Shown here piece by piece: positions 8,879 through 18,565 of a DNA stretch of 64,000 nucleotides. The number at the start of each line of letters is the position of its first letter. The first letter of the stretch is position 1. The translations under genes were made by a program, and so were the position numbers. Origin of the DNA: Curvibacter sp. PAE-UM (GTDB lineage: Bacteria; Pseudomonadota; Gammaproteobacteria; Burkholderiales; Burkholderiaceae_C); NCBI RefSeq assembly GCF_001432305.1, contig NZ_KQ483358.1, forward strand, positions 2,787,710 to 2,851,709. Direction: 5' to 3'. The notes under the pieces were generated by a model. The model did not search any database. It saw only the letters and a program-made list of their open reading frames with translations, and had not been told where the DNA came from.

Positions 8879-9285
8879 TTTGTGTTGCCTCCCGCAGGGG
8901 TTGCTCTTCCCCCCCCCCCCCCCTCCCCCCCCCCGCCGGGGCGGGAAGGGGAGCCCGATTTGGCAATTGGTTGCTGGATACGCTTCTACAGCGCCAATGT
9001 CGCCACTGTGTTTTGGATGCCAGCATTCCAGGCTGACGGTCGTAGAGAACGCGCCGGGCTGTGCGTGCCCCCGGCTGGCAGCTGCGCGCCAGCGATCAAG
9101 CCGTTTACTACGACCGGTACCGAGAACTCTCGGCACGCAATTCCAGATCGCAAACTCACCCTCGTAGTAGCGTAGCCGGCGCGAAGAAACAAAATCAGGC
9201 TCCCCCTTCCCGCCCCGGCGGGGGCGGGAAGGGGGCGGGGGGGGATAGGGGGGGAAAGAGTCAGCCTTGCGGCAGCAAAACCAAC
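8879..9285. repeat. 407-bp homopolymer-rich inverted-repeat island between the add genes
   Basis: No credible gene. The left end holds a run of 15 C, one T and 10 C (about 8909-8934). The right end holds G5-C-G8 and a G7 run (9231-9254). Inside these, two GC-rich hairpins of the form CCCGCC/GGCGGG sit next to inverted copies of a GGGGAGCC-GATTT segment (8950-8964 and, on the other strand, around 9194-9212). The outer edges (GCTCTTCCC and GGGAAAGAG) also mirror each other. Such a structure may terminate or pause transcription between the two genes and is prone to slippage and assembly error. Confidence 0.6.
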
Positions 9286-11808
9286 TCATGACTCACTCCA
9301 AAAATCCCGCCGACACAAACCCCGCGCCGCACAAAACTCACAAACAGTCCCCTCCCCCAACGCTGGCATGCCCGCCCCCCCCGCAATGCGCTGCAAGTCG
9401 TCCACGATGCCGTGGATCAAGGCATCGCGCACCTCCACCACATCGTCCTGCTCGAACGTCCGTGTGCCGTCCTTCTCGCCCACGTTGACGTAAGCCGCGC
9501 GCAGCGTGTCCTGCGGCAGCAGTGCCGCGTAGAAGGCCAGCTGGGTGTCTTCCAAAGGCGTCTTGGTGCGCTCCCGCGTGACGCTCTGCGGTTCGGTCTT
9601 GTAGTCGATGACCATGAGCTCATCGCTGCTGGAACGGTCAACGCGGTCAAGCCGGCCCACCAGCGTCAGGCTGCCCAGCGGCTGCGCCGACTCGCGCTCG
9701 CCCTCGCTGAAGCGCAGCCCGGTCGCCTCGTGGCCGGCCAGCCAGTCCAGGTAACCCTCGCGCACCCGGGGCCAGGCGGCCTGGAAAGGCAGGAACTCGT
9801 CCTCGGCCAGGCGCATGGATTGCGTCACCTCGACCGCGGCCGCGTCGATCAGCGCACGCCGCTGCGCGGCATCAGCACTGAGATCTTCGTGCAAACGGTC
9901 GTGGAAGGCCTTGAGCACGGCGTGCAGCCAGAGGCCGAAGTCGCGCTTGTCGAGTTCCCCCTCGATCTCCTCCGCCTCCTTCAGGCCGAGCTGGCGCAAG
10001 GCAAAGAAACGGTAAGGGCAATGGCGCAGGTCCTGGTAGGCGCTGGCCGACAGGCGTGCCACGCCCAGCTGTGGCGCCATCGGCAGCGGCCGTGGCACCG
10101 GAGTGGGCACGATCTCGCGCCTGGCGCGCGGATCGTCGGCCTGGCCATCACCCGAGTCATGGCGGATCTGCTGCACCAGCGGGCTGGGCAACAGGGGCTC
10201 CCCCCCCTCGTCGCTGGTGCGCCAGAGCAGGTCCACCTGCGCCGTGCACAGGGCATCGCGCCAGGCCGCGCGCAGGGCGGCATCCAGCGCCTCGCGGGCG
10301 GGCAGGCCCAGGGCGGCACGCTGCGCGGCCGTCCACAGGCCGGGCGGCTCGGGCGAGGGATTCAGGCGGATCTCGTCACAGCCCGGCAGCACCGCGGCTG
10401 CGAAGGGACGGCCCAGCATCTGCGCCAGCGGCAGGATCACGACCTGCTCCTGCGCCGGGTAGTCGGGCTTGAAGCTCACGGCCTCCAGCACCTGGTCCAC
10501 CCAGTGCGTGAACTCGGGCAGCGCCAGGCGGCGCCGGGCCCACAGCGCATCGGGCGGCAAGGCTGCACCGCCCGGACCCAATCTCAGCGCGCCCAGGACC
10601 GCCTCGCCGGCCACGTCGTCCTGCAGCAAGGCCCACTGGCCGCTGCCTTGCAACAGCTCGCCCAGGGCCGTGAGCCATTGCGCCAGCGTACGACCGCGTT
10701 GCAGCGGCTCGCGGGCCGCCTCGACCTGAGCCAGCAAGGCGGCCAGCGCGGGCTGCTCGCGCGCGTCCAGCGTGGCCGGAACATGGCGCCAGGCGCGCTG
10801 CGGCTGGCGCCGCAGTGCGGCTTCGAGCTGGCGCACGGCCGCGGTGTCGCAGGCGGGCGAGTTCTTGAGCCAGTCCAGCACGGCGTCGCTGCTGGCATTC
10901 CAGGCGCAGGCACGCAAGGCGCCCATGAGCTGGGCCCCGGCCCGGCTGGTGGAGAGCTTCCAGCCGGTCTCATCCCGGATCTGGATGTCCTGTCCGGCCA
11001 GCATGGCGCGCACGCGGCGTGTCAGCGCCCGGTCGGTGACCACCAGCGCCACCGGCGCACGCCCGGCCTGCAGGTGGCGCAGCACGCAGGCGGCGGCCAG
11101 CTGCGCCTCGTCCTGCGCGTCCCGCGCGCGATGCAGGGCCGGCGTGGCCGGCGGGACCAACGCCGCCTCGCACGCCAGCACGAGCATGCGCTCGCCCCAG
11201 ACCGAGCGCAGGGCCGCGGGCAAGGGATCGGGCTGGAAACCAGGCACGGCGACCAGGCAGTCGGTGGACTCGATCACGCGCGATTCAAAAAGCACATCGC
11301 TGGGATAGGAAGAATTGGCAGCCCAGGCCACGGCCAGCTGCGCCACGGCGACCTCCAGCGCCAGGGCGCCGGCATCCATGCCGGTCATGGCCGCAGCGCG
11401 GGCCTGCACAGCCCAGGTGGCCCGCTGCGCCGGCGGCACGGCCGCGGCCAGGGGCGCCAGCTGCTGAGCGGCTTCAAGCAGCAAGGGGGTGGCGGCCTGC
11501 GCGCGTGTACCCAGACCGGCCTGCTCCAGCAGCGCCTGCGCCGTCAGCACGTCGAGCGCGGCATCGAAGCTGACATCGGTCGAGGCCGGGTGGTGCCCAC
11601 CCAGGCTGCGGCACCAGTTCTGCGTGGTTTCGAAGCGCGGCGCAAAGCCGTCCGGGTGCAGACGGGCCCACAGTCGCGCGGCCTGCGGCATCAGCTGCGC
11701 ATAGGGCAGCAGGACCACGGTGCGGGCCGGGTGCGCGCCGCGTGCGTGCATGTGGGCCTCGATGCCGGCAAGCCACTGTTGCCAACGAAAATCCGTGGTT
11801 TCTGTCAC
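9286..11808 (-). CDS. addB: AddB-like PD-(D/E)XK nuclease with iron-sulfur cysteines
   Basis: About 840 residues, the second subunit of the AddAB-type repair nuclease. The C-terminal nuclease domain shows the first cysteine in LRHCPYRFFALRQLGL, the nuclease core LMVIDYKTE and a terminal CEFCAARGLC. That Cys plus C-x2-C-x5-C layout matches the iron-sulfur staple of AddB nucleases. The N-terminal region resembles an inactivated helicase: I see no Walker A glycine-lysine loop. The start is uncertain: GTG 11808 (reading TETTDFRWQQWLAG) is favoured because it leaves the trxA promoter region free; ATG 11838 is the alternative. Divergent from trxA. Confidence 0.85.
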   Translation of the reverse strand: MTETTDFRWQQWLAGIEAHMHARGAHPARTVVLLPYAQLMPQAARLWARLHPDGFAPRFETTQNWCRSLGGHHPASTDVSFDAALDVLTAQALLEQAGLGTRAQAATPLLLEAAQQLAPLAAAVPPAQRATWAVQARAAAMTGMDAGALALEVAVAQLAVAWAANSSYPSDVLFESRVIESTDCLVAVPGFQPDPLPAALRSVWGERMLVLACEAALVPPATPALHRARDAQDEAQLAAACVLRHLQAGRAPVALVVTDRALTRRVRAMLAGQDIQIRDETGWKLSTSRAGAQLMGALRACAWNASSDAVLDWLKNSPACDTAAVRQLEAALRRQPQRAWRHVPATLDAREQPALAALLAQVEAAREPLQRGRTLAQWLTALGELLQGSGQWALLQDDVAGEAVLGALRLGPGGAALPPDALWARRRLALPEFTHWVDQVLEAVSFKPDYPAQEQVVILPLAQMLGRPFAAAVLPGCDEIRLNPSPEPPGLWTAAQRAALGLPAREALDAALRAAWRDALCTAQVDLLWRTSDEGGEPLLPSPLVQQIRHDSGDGQADDPRARREIVPTPVPRPLPMAPQLGVARLSASAYQDLRHCPYRFFALRQLGLKEAEEIEGELDKRDFGLWLHAVLKAFHDRLHEDLSADAAQRRALIDAAAVEVTQSMRLAEDEFLPFQAAWPRVREGYLDWLAGHEATGLRFSEGERESAQPLGSLTLVGRLDRVDRSSSDELMVIDYKTEPQSVTRERTKTPLEDTQLAFYAALLPQDTLRAAYVNVGEKDGTRTFEQDDVVEVRDALIHGIVDDLQRIAGGAGMPALGEGTVCEFCAARGLCRRDFWSES

Positions 11809-11854
11809 AATGCCGCAACTGTAGCCGCATTGCCTCATAGACCAAGGAGCCCTC

Positions 11855-12187
11855 ATGGCCAGCGACCTGATCAAGCATGTTTCCGACGCGTCCTTCGAAA
11901 CCGACGTCCTCAAATCCAGCCAACCCGTGCTGGTCGACTACTGGGCCGAGTGGTGCGGTCCCTGCAAGATGATCGCCCCCGTGCTGGACGAAGTGGCCGG
12001 CACCTACCAGGGCAAGCTGCAGGTGGCCAAGATGAATGTGGACGAGAACCGCGACATCCCCGCCAAGTTCGGCATCCGTGGCATCCCCACGCTCATGCTG
12101 TTCAAGGACGGCCAGCTGGCCGCCACCAAGGTCGGCGCCATGAGCAAGGCCCAGCTGACCGCCTTCATCGACCAGCAACTGGCCTGA
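11855..12187 (+). CDS. trxA: Thioredoxin 1
   Basis: A 110-residue thioredoxin with the redox-active WCGPCK (Cys34 and Cys37) and the cis-proline segment [14 protein letters not shown]. It reduces disulfides of cytoplasmic proteins such as ribonucleotide reductase and, possibly relevant here, thioredoxin-coupled arsenate reductases. Length and sequence are fully typical. The start ATG is preceded by AAGGAG. Followed by a rho-independent terminator at 12212-12246 and then rho, the common trxA-rho order of many proteobacteria. Confidence 0.98.
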   Translation: MASDLIKHVSDASFETDVLKSSQPVLVDYWAEWCGPCKMIAPVLDEVAGTYQGKLQVAKMNVDENRDIPAKFGIRGIPTLMLFKDGQLAATKVGAMSKAQLTAFIDQQLA

Positions 12188-12211
12188 AGCCACCCCATCC
12201 GCTCTGAACAG

Positions 12212-12246
12212 GGCCGCCGACGCAATACTGCGCGGCGGCCTTTTTT
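12212..12246 (+). terminator. Rho-independent terminator of trxA
   Basis: GGCCGCCG (12212-12219) pairs with CGGCGGCC (12233-12240), with an inner CGCA/TGCG extension around the loop ATAC, followed by six T. It ends the trxA transcript ahead of rho. Confidence 0.9.
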
Positions 12247-12377
12247 CCTGTCATAATCTCCAGCAATCGCCGGTTCCATCCTGAACCGGTTCGAGTTCCC
12301 GGCTGGCAAGACCCCGGCGTCTGCTCAGTTGCACACCCCCCCGATCGATATAGCCACACCCCACTGGGGCTCCATCC
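12247..12377 (+). promoter_or_regulatory. rho leader region with hairpin
   Basis: 130 bases between the trxA terminator and rho. A CATAAT (12252-12257) could serve as -10 element though no good -35 is visible. A small hairpin CCGGTTC/GAACCGG occupies 12270-12289. rho is autoregulated by Rho-dependent attenuation in its leader in E. coli, so this stretch may do the same; that is inference. Confidence 0.35.
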
Positions 12378-13640
12378 ATGCACTTAAACGAACTCAAGGT
12401 ACTGCACGTATCTGAAATCCTCCAGCAGGCCGAGGCCCTCGAAATCGAGAACACCGGCCGCATGCGCAAGCAGGAGCTGATGTTCGCGATCATCAAGAAG
12501 CGCGCCAAGACCGGTGAACAGGTGTTTGCCGACGGCGTGCTGGAGATCCTGCCCGACGGTTTCGGCTTCCTGCGCAGCCCTGATTCAAGCTACACCGCCA
12601 GCACCGACGACATCTACATCAGCCCCAGCCAGGTACGTCGTTTCAACCTGCACACCGGCGACATGATCGAAGGCGAAGTGCGCACACCCAAGGATGGCGA
12701 GCGCTACTTCGCGCTGAACAAGCTGGAGAAGGTCAACGGCGGTTCGCCCGAGACGAACAAGCACAAGGTGATGTTCGAGAACCTGACGCCGCTGTTCCCC
12801 AAGGTGCAGATGAAGCTGGAACAGGACATCAAGGGTGAGGAAAACATCACCGGCCGTGTCATCGACATCATCGCCCCCATCGGCAAGGGCCAGCGCGCCC
12901 TGATCGTGGCGCAGCCCAAGAGCGGCAAGACCGTGATGATGCAGCACATCGCGCACGCCATCTCGGCCAACTACCCCGACAGCTACCTGATGGTGCTGCT
13001 GATCGACGAGCGTCCGGAAGAAGTGACCGAGATGCAGCGCACCGTCAAGGGCGAGGTGATTGCCTCCACCTTCGACGAGCCGGCCGCCCGCCATGTGCAC
13101 GTGGCCGAGATGGTGATCGAGCGCGCCAAGCGCCTGGTCGAGTTGAAGAAGGACGTGGTGATCCTGCTGGACTCCATCACACGCCTGGCCCGCGCCTACA
13201 ACAACGTGGTGCCGTCGTCGGGCAAGGTGCTGACCGGCGGTGTGGACGCCAACGCCCTGCAGCGCCCCAAGCGTTTCCTGGGTGCCGCCCGTAACGTCGA
13301 AGAAGGTGGCTCGCTGACCATCATCGCCACGGCGCTGGTGGACACCGGCAGCCGCATGGACGAAGTGATCTTCGAGGAGTTCAAGGGCACCGGCAACTCC
13401 GAAATCCATCTGGACCGCCGCCTGTACGAGAAGCGCGTCTTCCCCTCCATCCAGCTCAACCGCAGCGGCACCCGCCGCGAAGAACTGCTGCTGCAACCCG
13501 AAATCCTGCAGAAGACCCGCATCCTGCGCCAGTTCCTCTACAACATGGACGAGATCGAGGCCATGGAAATGGTGCTCAAGCAGATGCGTGCCACCAAGAA
13601 CAACAACGAGTTCTTCGACATGATGCGTCGCGGCGGCTGA
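12378..13640 (+). CDS. rho: Transcription termination factor Rho
   Basis: A 420-residue hexameric RNA helicase that terminates transcription at C-rich untranslated RNA. Seen in order: N-terminal Rho domain ([19 protein letters not shown]), cold-shock RNA-binding domain with [12 protein letters not shown], the P-loop [26 protein letters not shown], and the Q/R-loop segments [11 protein letters not shown] and [14 protein letters not shown]. Length matches E. coli Rho (419). It stands between trxA and rpmE2 in its own transcription unit. Confidence 0.99.
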   Translation: MHLNELKVLHVSEILQQAEALEIENTGRMRKQELMFAIIKKRAKTGEQVFADGVLEILPDGFGFLRSPDSSYTASTDDIYISPSQVRRFNLHTGDMIEGEVRTPKDGERYFALNKLEKVNGGSPETNKHKVMFENLTPLFPKVQMKLEQDIKGEENITGRVIDIIAPIGKGQRALIVAQPKSGKTVMMQHIAHAISANYPDSYLMVLLIDERPEEVTEMQRTVKGEVIASTFDEPAARHVHVAEMVIERAKRLVELKKDVVILLDSITRLARAYNNVVPSSGKVLTGGVDANALQRPKRFLGAARNVEEGGSLTIIATALVDTGSRMDEVIFEEFKGTGNSEIHLDRRLYEKRVFPSIQLNRSGTRREELLLQPEILQKTRILRQFLYNMDEIEAMEMVLKQMRATKNNNEFFDMMRRGG

Positions 13641-13678
13641 TCTCAACCGGAAATCAAGCCAAGTCCTTGATTTACTTG

Positions 13679-13684
13679 TATAAT
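13679..13684 (+). promoter_or_regulatory. -10 element (TATAAT) upstream of rpmE2
   Basis: A perfect TATAAT lies 64 bases before the rpmE2 start in the 108-base gap after rho. No convincing -35 hexamer is at the expected distance, so activity is inferred from the -10 only. Confidence 0.5.
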
Positions 13685-13748
13685 CTGCGTTTTTCGCGGA
13701 AAGTAGTCTGGATGGTCCAGGCCGGCTCCCGCACCTAGAGGAAGAATC

Positions 13749-14006
13749 ATGAAAGAAGGCATTCACCCGAACTACCGCGAAGTCTGCTTCGTGGACCTGT
13801 CCAACGGTTTCAAGTTCGTGACCCGTTCCTGCGCCAACGCCAAGGAAATGATCAAGATGGAAGACGGCCGCGAACTGCCGCTCTTCAAGCTGGACACCTC
13901 CAGCGAGTCGCACCCCTTCTACACCGGCACCCAGAAGTCGGTGGACAACATGGGCGGCCGCGTGGAGAAATTCCGCAACCGCTTCGGCAAGACTGCTGCC
14001 AAGTAA
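13749..14006 (+). CDS. rpmE2: 50S ribosomal protein L31 type B
   Basis: An 85-residue L31 beginning [16 protein letters not shown]. It lacks the CxxC pairs that bind zinc in type A L31, so it is the zinc-independent type B. It sits at the bridge between ribosomal subunits. In many bacteria the type B copy is induced by zinc shortage, but betaproteobacteria often carry it as the only copy; no Zur-like operator is evident here. The start follows AGAGGAAGA. A terminator follows at 14030-14058. Confidence 0.97.
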   Translation: MKEGIHPNYREVCFVDLSNGFKFVTRSCANAKEMIKMEDGRELPLFKLDTSSESHPFYTGTQKSVDNMGGRVEKFRNRFGKTAAK

Positions 14007-14029
14007 TCTGGTCGCCGTTTTCCAGTCGA

Positions 14030-14058
14030 GGGCAGCCCGGTTTACCGCGCTGCCCTTT
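14030..14058 (+). terminator. Rho-independent terminator of rpmE2
   Basis: GGGCAGC (14030-14036) pairs with GCTGCCC (14049-14055) and is followed by TTTT. Confidence 0.75.
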
Positions 14059-14114
14059 TCCATTCCCGAACCCTTCCAGCCCCTTAGCCCCATGTCCTCT
14101 GGCATGATCCGCGC

Positions 14115-15827
14115 GTGAACCAGCCCAGCCCCGCCATCGTCGCCCAGGGCGCCGTGCGCCGCCTGCCCCACCTGGCGCTCTGGCTCTTCGCCCTGGCCTA
14201 TCTGCTGCCCGGCTTCATCGGGCGCAGTCCCTGGCGCAGCGCCGACATCACCGCCTATGGCTACATGGCCGAACTGGCCGCCGGCCGCGCCAGCTGGTTC
14301 TCGCCCACCCTTCTGAACCAGCCCCCCGAGGTCGACGCCCTGCTGCCCTACTGGCTGGGCGCCTGGGCCCTGCAACTGGCGCCGTCCTGGATCGCAGCCG
14401 ACTTTGCCGCCCGCCTGCCCTTCATCGGCCTGCTGGCCCTGACCCTGATTGCGGTCTGGCAGGGCATCTACTACCTGGCGCGCAGCCCGCGGGCCCAACC
14501 CGTGGCCTTCGCCTTCGGTGGTGAAGCCCGCCCCAACGACTACGCCCGTGCCATGGCAGATGGCGGCCTGCTCGCCTTCATCGCCTGCCTGGGTCTGGCC
14601 CAGCTCTCGCACGAGACCACCCCGGCCCTGGCCCAGCTGTGCTTCACGGCGCTGAGCTTCTACGCCTTTGCCGCCCTGCCCTACCGGCGCTGGACGCCGA
14701 CCCTCTCGGCCCTGGTCGGCCTGACCGGCCTCACGCTCTCGGGCGGCCCGTCCATGGCCCTGCTGCTGGCCCTGGGCGCCCTGCTGGCGCACGTGCTGGA
14801 CCGCAGCCAGGCGCAGGAAAATACCAGCCACTACCGACGTGACCTGAAGCGGCTGCTGGCGCTGACCCTGGCGGTGGCCGTGCTGGCCAGCGCGCTTGAC
14901 CTCTGGCGCTGGCGCATCGGCCTGCCCGCGCCCACCTGGGCCGCCTGGCATGGCCTGGGCAGCCTGCTGCTGTGGTTCACCTGGCCCGCCTGGCCCCTGG
15001 TGCTGTGGACGCTGTGGCGCTGGCGCCGCCAGCTCTTCGACCGCCGGCCCAGCCGCCACCTCTCGCTGCCGCTGTGGTACACCACGATCACCGTGGGCGC
15101 CACGCTCATCACCCCGGCCGGCGACCGGGCCCTGCTGCTGGCCCTGCCGGCCCTGGCCACGCTGGCCGCCTTCGCCCTTCCCACGCTGGGACGCAGCGTG
15201 TCGGCCCTGATCGACTGGTTCACGCTGCTGTTCTTCACCACCTGTGCACTCGTCATCTGGGTGGTCTGGATCGCCATGTTGACCGGCTTCCCGCCCCAGC
15301 CCGCCGCCAACGTGGCGCGTCTGCTGCCCGGATTCGAGCCGCGCTTCGTCATCCTGCCCTTTGTCTTCGCCACCCTGGCCACCCTCGCTTGGGGCTGGCT
15401 GGTGAAATGGCGCATCGGCCGGCACCGCGCCGCGCTCTGGAAAAGCATGGTGCTGCCCGCCGGCGGCGCCGCCCTGTCCTGGCTGCTGCTGACCACGCTG
15501 TGGATGCCGGCGCTGGACTTTGCCCGCAGTTACGCGCCCCTGGTACGGCGCATCGAGGCCACCGTGCAGCCGGCCGGCTGCCTGGCGCACTTCGGTCTCT
15601 CCCGCGGTCAGCTGGCGGCCTTGCAGCTGCATTCGCGCCTGCGCCTGGAACCGGCCAACGACAGCGCCCGCTGCGACTGGCTGATCATCGATCGGGGCAT
15701 CGTGCGGCAGACACCCGAGATCCTCAGCCCGGCGCAGTGGCAGCTGCACAGCGAACTGGGCCACCCGCGCGAAGGCGAGGAAGATCTGGCCATCTACCGC
15801 CGTCTCCCGGCCACCGCCACCCGCTGA
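14115..15827 (+). CDS. Multi-pass membrane protein, GT-C/ArnT-like glycosyltransferase
   Basis: A 570-residue protein with roughly ten to twelve hydrophobic segments and a short periplasmic-type C-terminal domain. The first membrane segment is followed by a loop GRSPWRSADITAYGYMAELAAG, resembling the acidic first loop of ArnT/GT39 enzymes that move a sugar from a polyprenyl carrier to lipid A or protein. The acidic pair is less clear than in ArnT, so the activity is tentative. GTG start; the stop lies 4 bases before the GTG of the MATE gene, indicating co-transcription. Confidence 0.7.
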   Translation: MNQPSPAIVAQGAVRRLPHLALWLFALAYLLPGFIGRSPWRSADITAYGYMAELAAGRASWFSPTLLNQPPEVDALLPYWLGAWALQLAPSWIAADFAARLPFIGLLALTLIAVWQGIYYLARSPRAQPVAFAFGGEARPNDYARAMADGGLLAFIACLGLAQLSHETTPALAQLCFTALSFYAFAALPYRRWTPTLSALVGLTGLTLSGGPSMALLLALGALLAHVLDRSQAQENTSHYRRDLKRLLALTLAVAVLASALDLWRWRIGLPAPTWAAWHGLGSLLLWFTWPAWPLVLWTLWRWRRQLFDRRPSRHLSLPLWYTTITVGATLITPAGDRALLLALPALATLAAFALPTLGRSVSALIDWFTLLFFTTCALVIWVVWIAMLTGFPPQPAANVARLLPGFEPRFVILPFVFATLATLAWGWLVKWRIGRHRAALWKSMVLPAGGAALSWLLLTTLWMPALDFARSYAPLVRRIEATVQPAGCLAHFGLSRGQLAALQLHSRLRLEPANDSARCDWLIIDRGIVRQTPEILSPAQWQLHSELGHPREGEEDLAIYRRLPATATR

Positions 15828-15831
15828 TCCC

Positions 15832-17181
15832 GTGCCCGAGTTCAAGACCATCGCGCGCCATGCCGGCACCGTGCTGGTGGGCCAGCTGGCCACCATGGCC
15901 TATGGCGTGACCGACACCATCGTCGCCGGCCGCTACGCCGAGGCCTCGCTGGCCGCGCTGTCGGTGGGTTCCGCCATCTACATGAGCGTGTACGTCGGCT
16001 TGATGAGCGTGCTGACAGCCCTGCTGCCGGTCTGGTCCGAATTGCACGGAGCCCGCAAACCTGCGCAACTCGGACACTCCATCCGCCAGGCGCTGTACCT
16101 GTGGCTGGCACTGGTACTGGTCGGCCTGTCCATCCTGCTCAATCCAGGTTTCCTGCTCGACTGGGCCGATGTGCCGGTGGCGCTGCGCGCCGAGGTGCTG
16201 GCCTACCTGGGCGTGCTGGCGCTGGCCCTGCCAGCGGCGCTGATGTTCCGGCTCTACAGTACGTTCAACCAGAGCCTGGGCAAGCCCCAGCTGGTGACCT
16301 GGCTGCAGCTGGGCTCGCTCGGCGTCAAGGTGCCGCTCTCCATCTGGTTCGCTTTCGGCGGCCTGGGCCTGGAGGCCCGGGGAGCCGAAGGCTGCGCCTG
16401 GGCCACCCTGGTCGTGCACGTGGCCATGCTGTCCCTGGCCCTGTGGCTGCTGCGCACGCGCACCCTGTACGCGCCCTACCAGCTCTGGCACGCACCCGGC
16501 CGGCCCGACTGGAAAGTGCTCGCTGCCTTCGCCCGCCTGGGCGTACCCAGCGGCCTGACCATCCTGATCGAGGTGACCTCCTTCACGCTGATGGCGCTGT
16601 TCGTGGCGCGCCTGGGCACCACGGCGGCCGCCAGCCACCAGATCGCCGCCAACCTGGCCGCTGTGCTCTACATGGTGCCGCTGGCCATCGGCATCGCCAC
16701 CAGCGCACGCACCAGCTACTGGCTGGGCGCCGGCCAGGCGAGCAAGGCGCGTCATGCAGTGGGAGTCGGTTTCGTGCTCGTGCTGGGCAGCGCCGTTCTG
16801 CTGGCCACCACGTTGGTGCTGGTACGCGGCCCGCTGGCCCGGCTGTATGCCAGCAGCCCCGAGGTGGTGGCGCTGGCCGTGCCGCTGCTGTTTTGGACCG
16901 CGATCTACCACCTGTTCGACGGCCTGCAGGCCCTGGCAGTCTTCGTGCTGCGCTGCTGGCGCATCACGCTGGCCCCCTTCCTGATCTACGGCGTGCTGCT
17001 GTGGGGCCTGGGCCTGTATGGCGGCTTCCTGCTGGCCTATCGCGGTCTCGGCCCCTGGCCTGCGCTGCAGACCCCGGCGGCCTTCTGGATGGCCGGCGCC
17101 ACGGCATTGGCGCTCGCGGCCCTGAGCTTTTGGCTGATGATCTGGCAGGTGCTGCGGCGTGAACACCAGCCCGGCAAGTAG
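15832..17181 (+). CDS. MATE family efflux transporter
   Basis: A 449-residue integral membrane protein with about 12 hydrophobic helices and the twofold internal layout of the multidrug and toxin extrusion family. The start region VLVGQLATMAYGVTDTIVAGR is a typical MATE first helix. These antiporters use a sodium or proton gradient to export cationic drugs or metabolites. GTG start, 4 bases after the preceding membrane protein, so the two are likely expressed together; whether the pair forms a functional unit (for example lipid-linked sugar handling) cannot be told. Confidence 0.93.
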   Translation: MPEFKTIARHAGTVLVGQLATMAYGVTDTIVAGRYAEASLAALSVGSAIYMSVYVGLMSVLTALLPVWSELHGARKPAQLGHSIRQALYLWLALVLVGLSILLNPGFLLDWADVPVALRAEVLAYLGVLALALPAALMFRLYSTFNQSLGKPQLVTWLQLGSLGVKVPLSIWFAFGGLGLEARGAEGCAWATLVVHVAMLSLALWLLRTRTLYAPYQLWHAPGRPDWKVLAAFARLGVPSGLTILIEVTSFTLMALFVARLGTTAAASHQIAANLAAVLYMVPLAIGIATSARTSYWLGAGQASKARHAVGVGFVLVLGSAVLLATTLVLVRGPLARLYASSPEVVALAVPLLFWTAIYHLFDGLQALAVFVLRCWRITLAPFLIYGVLLWGLGLYGGFLLAYRGLGPWPALQTPAAFWMAGATALALAALSFWLMIWQVLRREHQPGK

Positions 17182-17197
17182 CCTCTGCGACTGACGC

Positions 17198-18535
17198 TCA
17201 GGACAGCTGGCGAACCCGGCTGGCCGGAAACAGGATGGAAAAGCGTGAGCCCTTGCCCGGGCTGCTCTCGATGTGCAATTCGGCGCCATGGCGCTGAGCC
17301 ACGTGCTTGACGATGGCCAAGCCCAGGCCGGTACCGCCGGTGTCGCGCGAACGGCTGCGGTCCACGCGGTAAAAACGTTCGGTCAGACGCGGAATGTGTT
17401 CGGGTGCGATGCCCGGGCCGCTGTCCTGCACGTAAAACTCCACGCGGCCGTCCTCCAGCATCAGCCAGCCGCAGCGCACCTCGCCACCGGCCGGCGTGTA
17501 GCGCACGGCGTTGCTGACCAGATTGGAGAGCGCACTGTGCAGCTCCGAAGGCCTGCCGGCCAGTTCACGGGCGGGCGCCGGCTCGAACACCAGCGTTTGT
17601 GCCGGGCCGGTCATGGGCGGATTCAGCACCGCCGAGAGGACTTGCGCTTCCTGCTCCACCTGCCCCATCAGCGCGGGCAATGACGACCACTCGGCAGCCC
17701 CGGGCAGTGGGCTGCCCTCCAGGCGCGAGAGCATCAGCAAGTCGCTCACCAGGGACTGCATGCGCCCGGCCTGCTGGGCCATCAGATCCAGGTAACGGGC
17801 GCGCTCGGTGGCGTCCAGCGGCAGGGTCTGCAGGGTCTCGACAAAACCGGAAAGCACCGTCAGCGGCGTGCGGATCTCGTGCGAGACGTTGGCCACGAAG
17901 TCGCGCCGCATGGCCTCGGCCTGCTCGAACATGGTGACGTCACGCGAAAGCAGCAGGCGCCGGCCCTCACCGTAGTCATGCAGGTGAACCGAAAGGCGCG
18001 AGGGATGGGCGCTGCTGTGGGCCCGCCCCTGCATGACCACGCTGGACTGGTAGTTCCCCCCAGAAACATAGGCCGTGAAAGCCGGATCACGCACCAGATT
18101 GACCATGTGCTGCAACAGGTCACGCCCCGAGTCCAGGCCGAAGTGCTGGGCTGCCGTCTGGTTGAACCATTCGATGCGCCCGTGCGCGTCCAGCAACACC
18201 ACCCCGTTGGGTGAAGCCTGCAGGGCCGCCAGGAAATCCTGCAGACGGCGATCGCTGTCGCGTGTTTCATGCTCGCGCTGGCGCACCAGCCGGCGCGCGC
18301 GCTCGGCGGCTTCACCCCACAGACCCAGCTTGAGCGGCACATCCGAGACGTCGCCGTTGCGCAGCCAATGCAGCACCCGCAGGCCACGCGTGAAATCGAC
18401 CAGCACCCACAGCAGCCCCATGACCAGCATGCCGGCCAGTCCGCCCCGGATCTGCAGGTCCTCAGGCGCCAGCCAGATGCCGATCACCGCCCCCAAAATC
18501 TGGAGCAGCAGAAAAAGTATGAGATGCAAAAGCAT
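17198..18535 (-). CDS. phoR: Phosphate regulon sensor histidine kinase PhoR
   Basis: A 445-residue sensor kinase. Two N-terminal membrane helices (residues about 2-20 and 32-47) with almost no periplasmic loop, as in PhoR; a PAS domain from about residue 100 (LQASPNGVVLLDAHGRIEWF); the H-box FVANVSHEIRTPL with His219; and the ATPase boxes SNLVSNAVRYTP, DSGPGIAP and GTGLGLAIVKH. It senses phosphate status through the Pst transporter and PhoU and phosphorylates PhoB. It is the last gene of the pstSCAB-phoU-phoB-phoR run, 30 bases after phoB. Confidence 0.97.
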   Translation of the reverse strand: MLLHLILFLLLQILGAVIGIWLAPEDLQIRGGLAGMLVMGLLWVLVDFTRGLRVLHWLRNGDVSDVPLKLGLWGEAAERARRLVRQREHETRDSDRRLQDFLAALQASPNGVVLLDAHGRIEWFNQTAAQHFGLDSGRDLLQHMVNLVRDPAFTAYVSGGNYQSSVVMQGRAHSSAHPSRLSVHLHDYGEGRRLLLSRDVTMFEQAEAMRRDFVANVSHEIRTPLTVLSGFVETLQTLPLDATERARYLDLMAQQAGRMQSLVSDLLMLSRLEGSPLPGAAEWSSLPALMGQVEQEAQVLSAVLNPPMTGPAQTLVFEPAPARELAGRPSELHSALSNLVSNAVRYTPAGGEVRCGWLMLEDGRVEFYVQDSGPGIAPEHIPRLTERFYRVDRSRSRDTGGTGLGLAIVKHVAQRHGAELHIESSPGKGSRFSILFPASRVRQLS

Positions 18536-18565
18536 GAAACGACGACCCCGGGGACGGGACCGCCC

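Noticed and set aside
8879-9289. In-frame extension of addA through the homopolymer island, giving a 1221-residue protein
   Set aside because: The added residues are low-complexity (long Pro/Gly runs) and the AddA start MSQPAYERNG with the Walker A loop soon after fits the family; the island varies by slippage and cannot be coding.
9412-11854. Long plus-strand frame opposite addB reading into trxA
   Set aside because: High-GC antisense shadow, rich in His/Gln/Arg/Gly with no motif; thioredoxin is in another frame.
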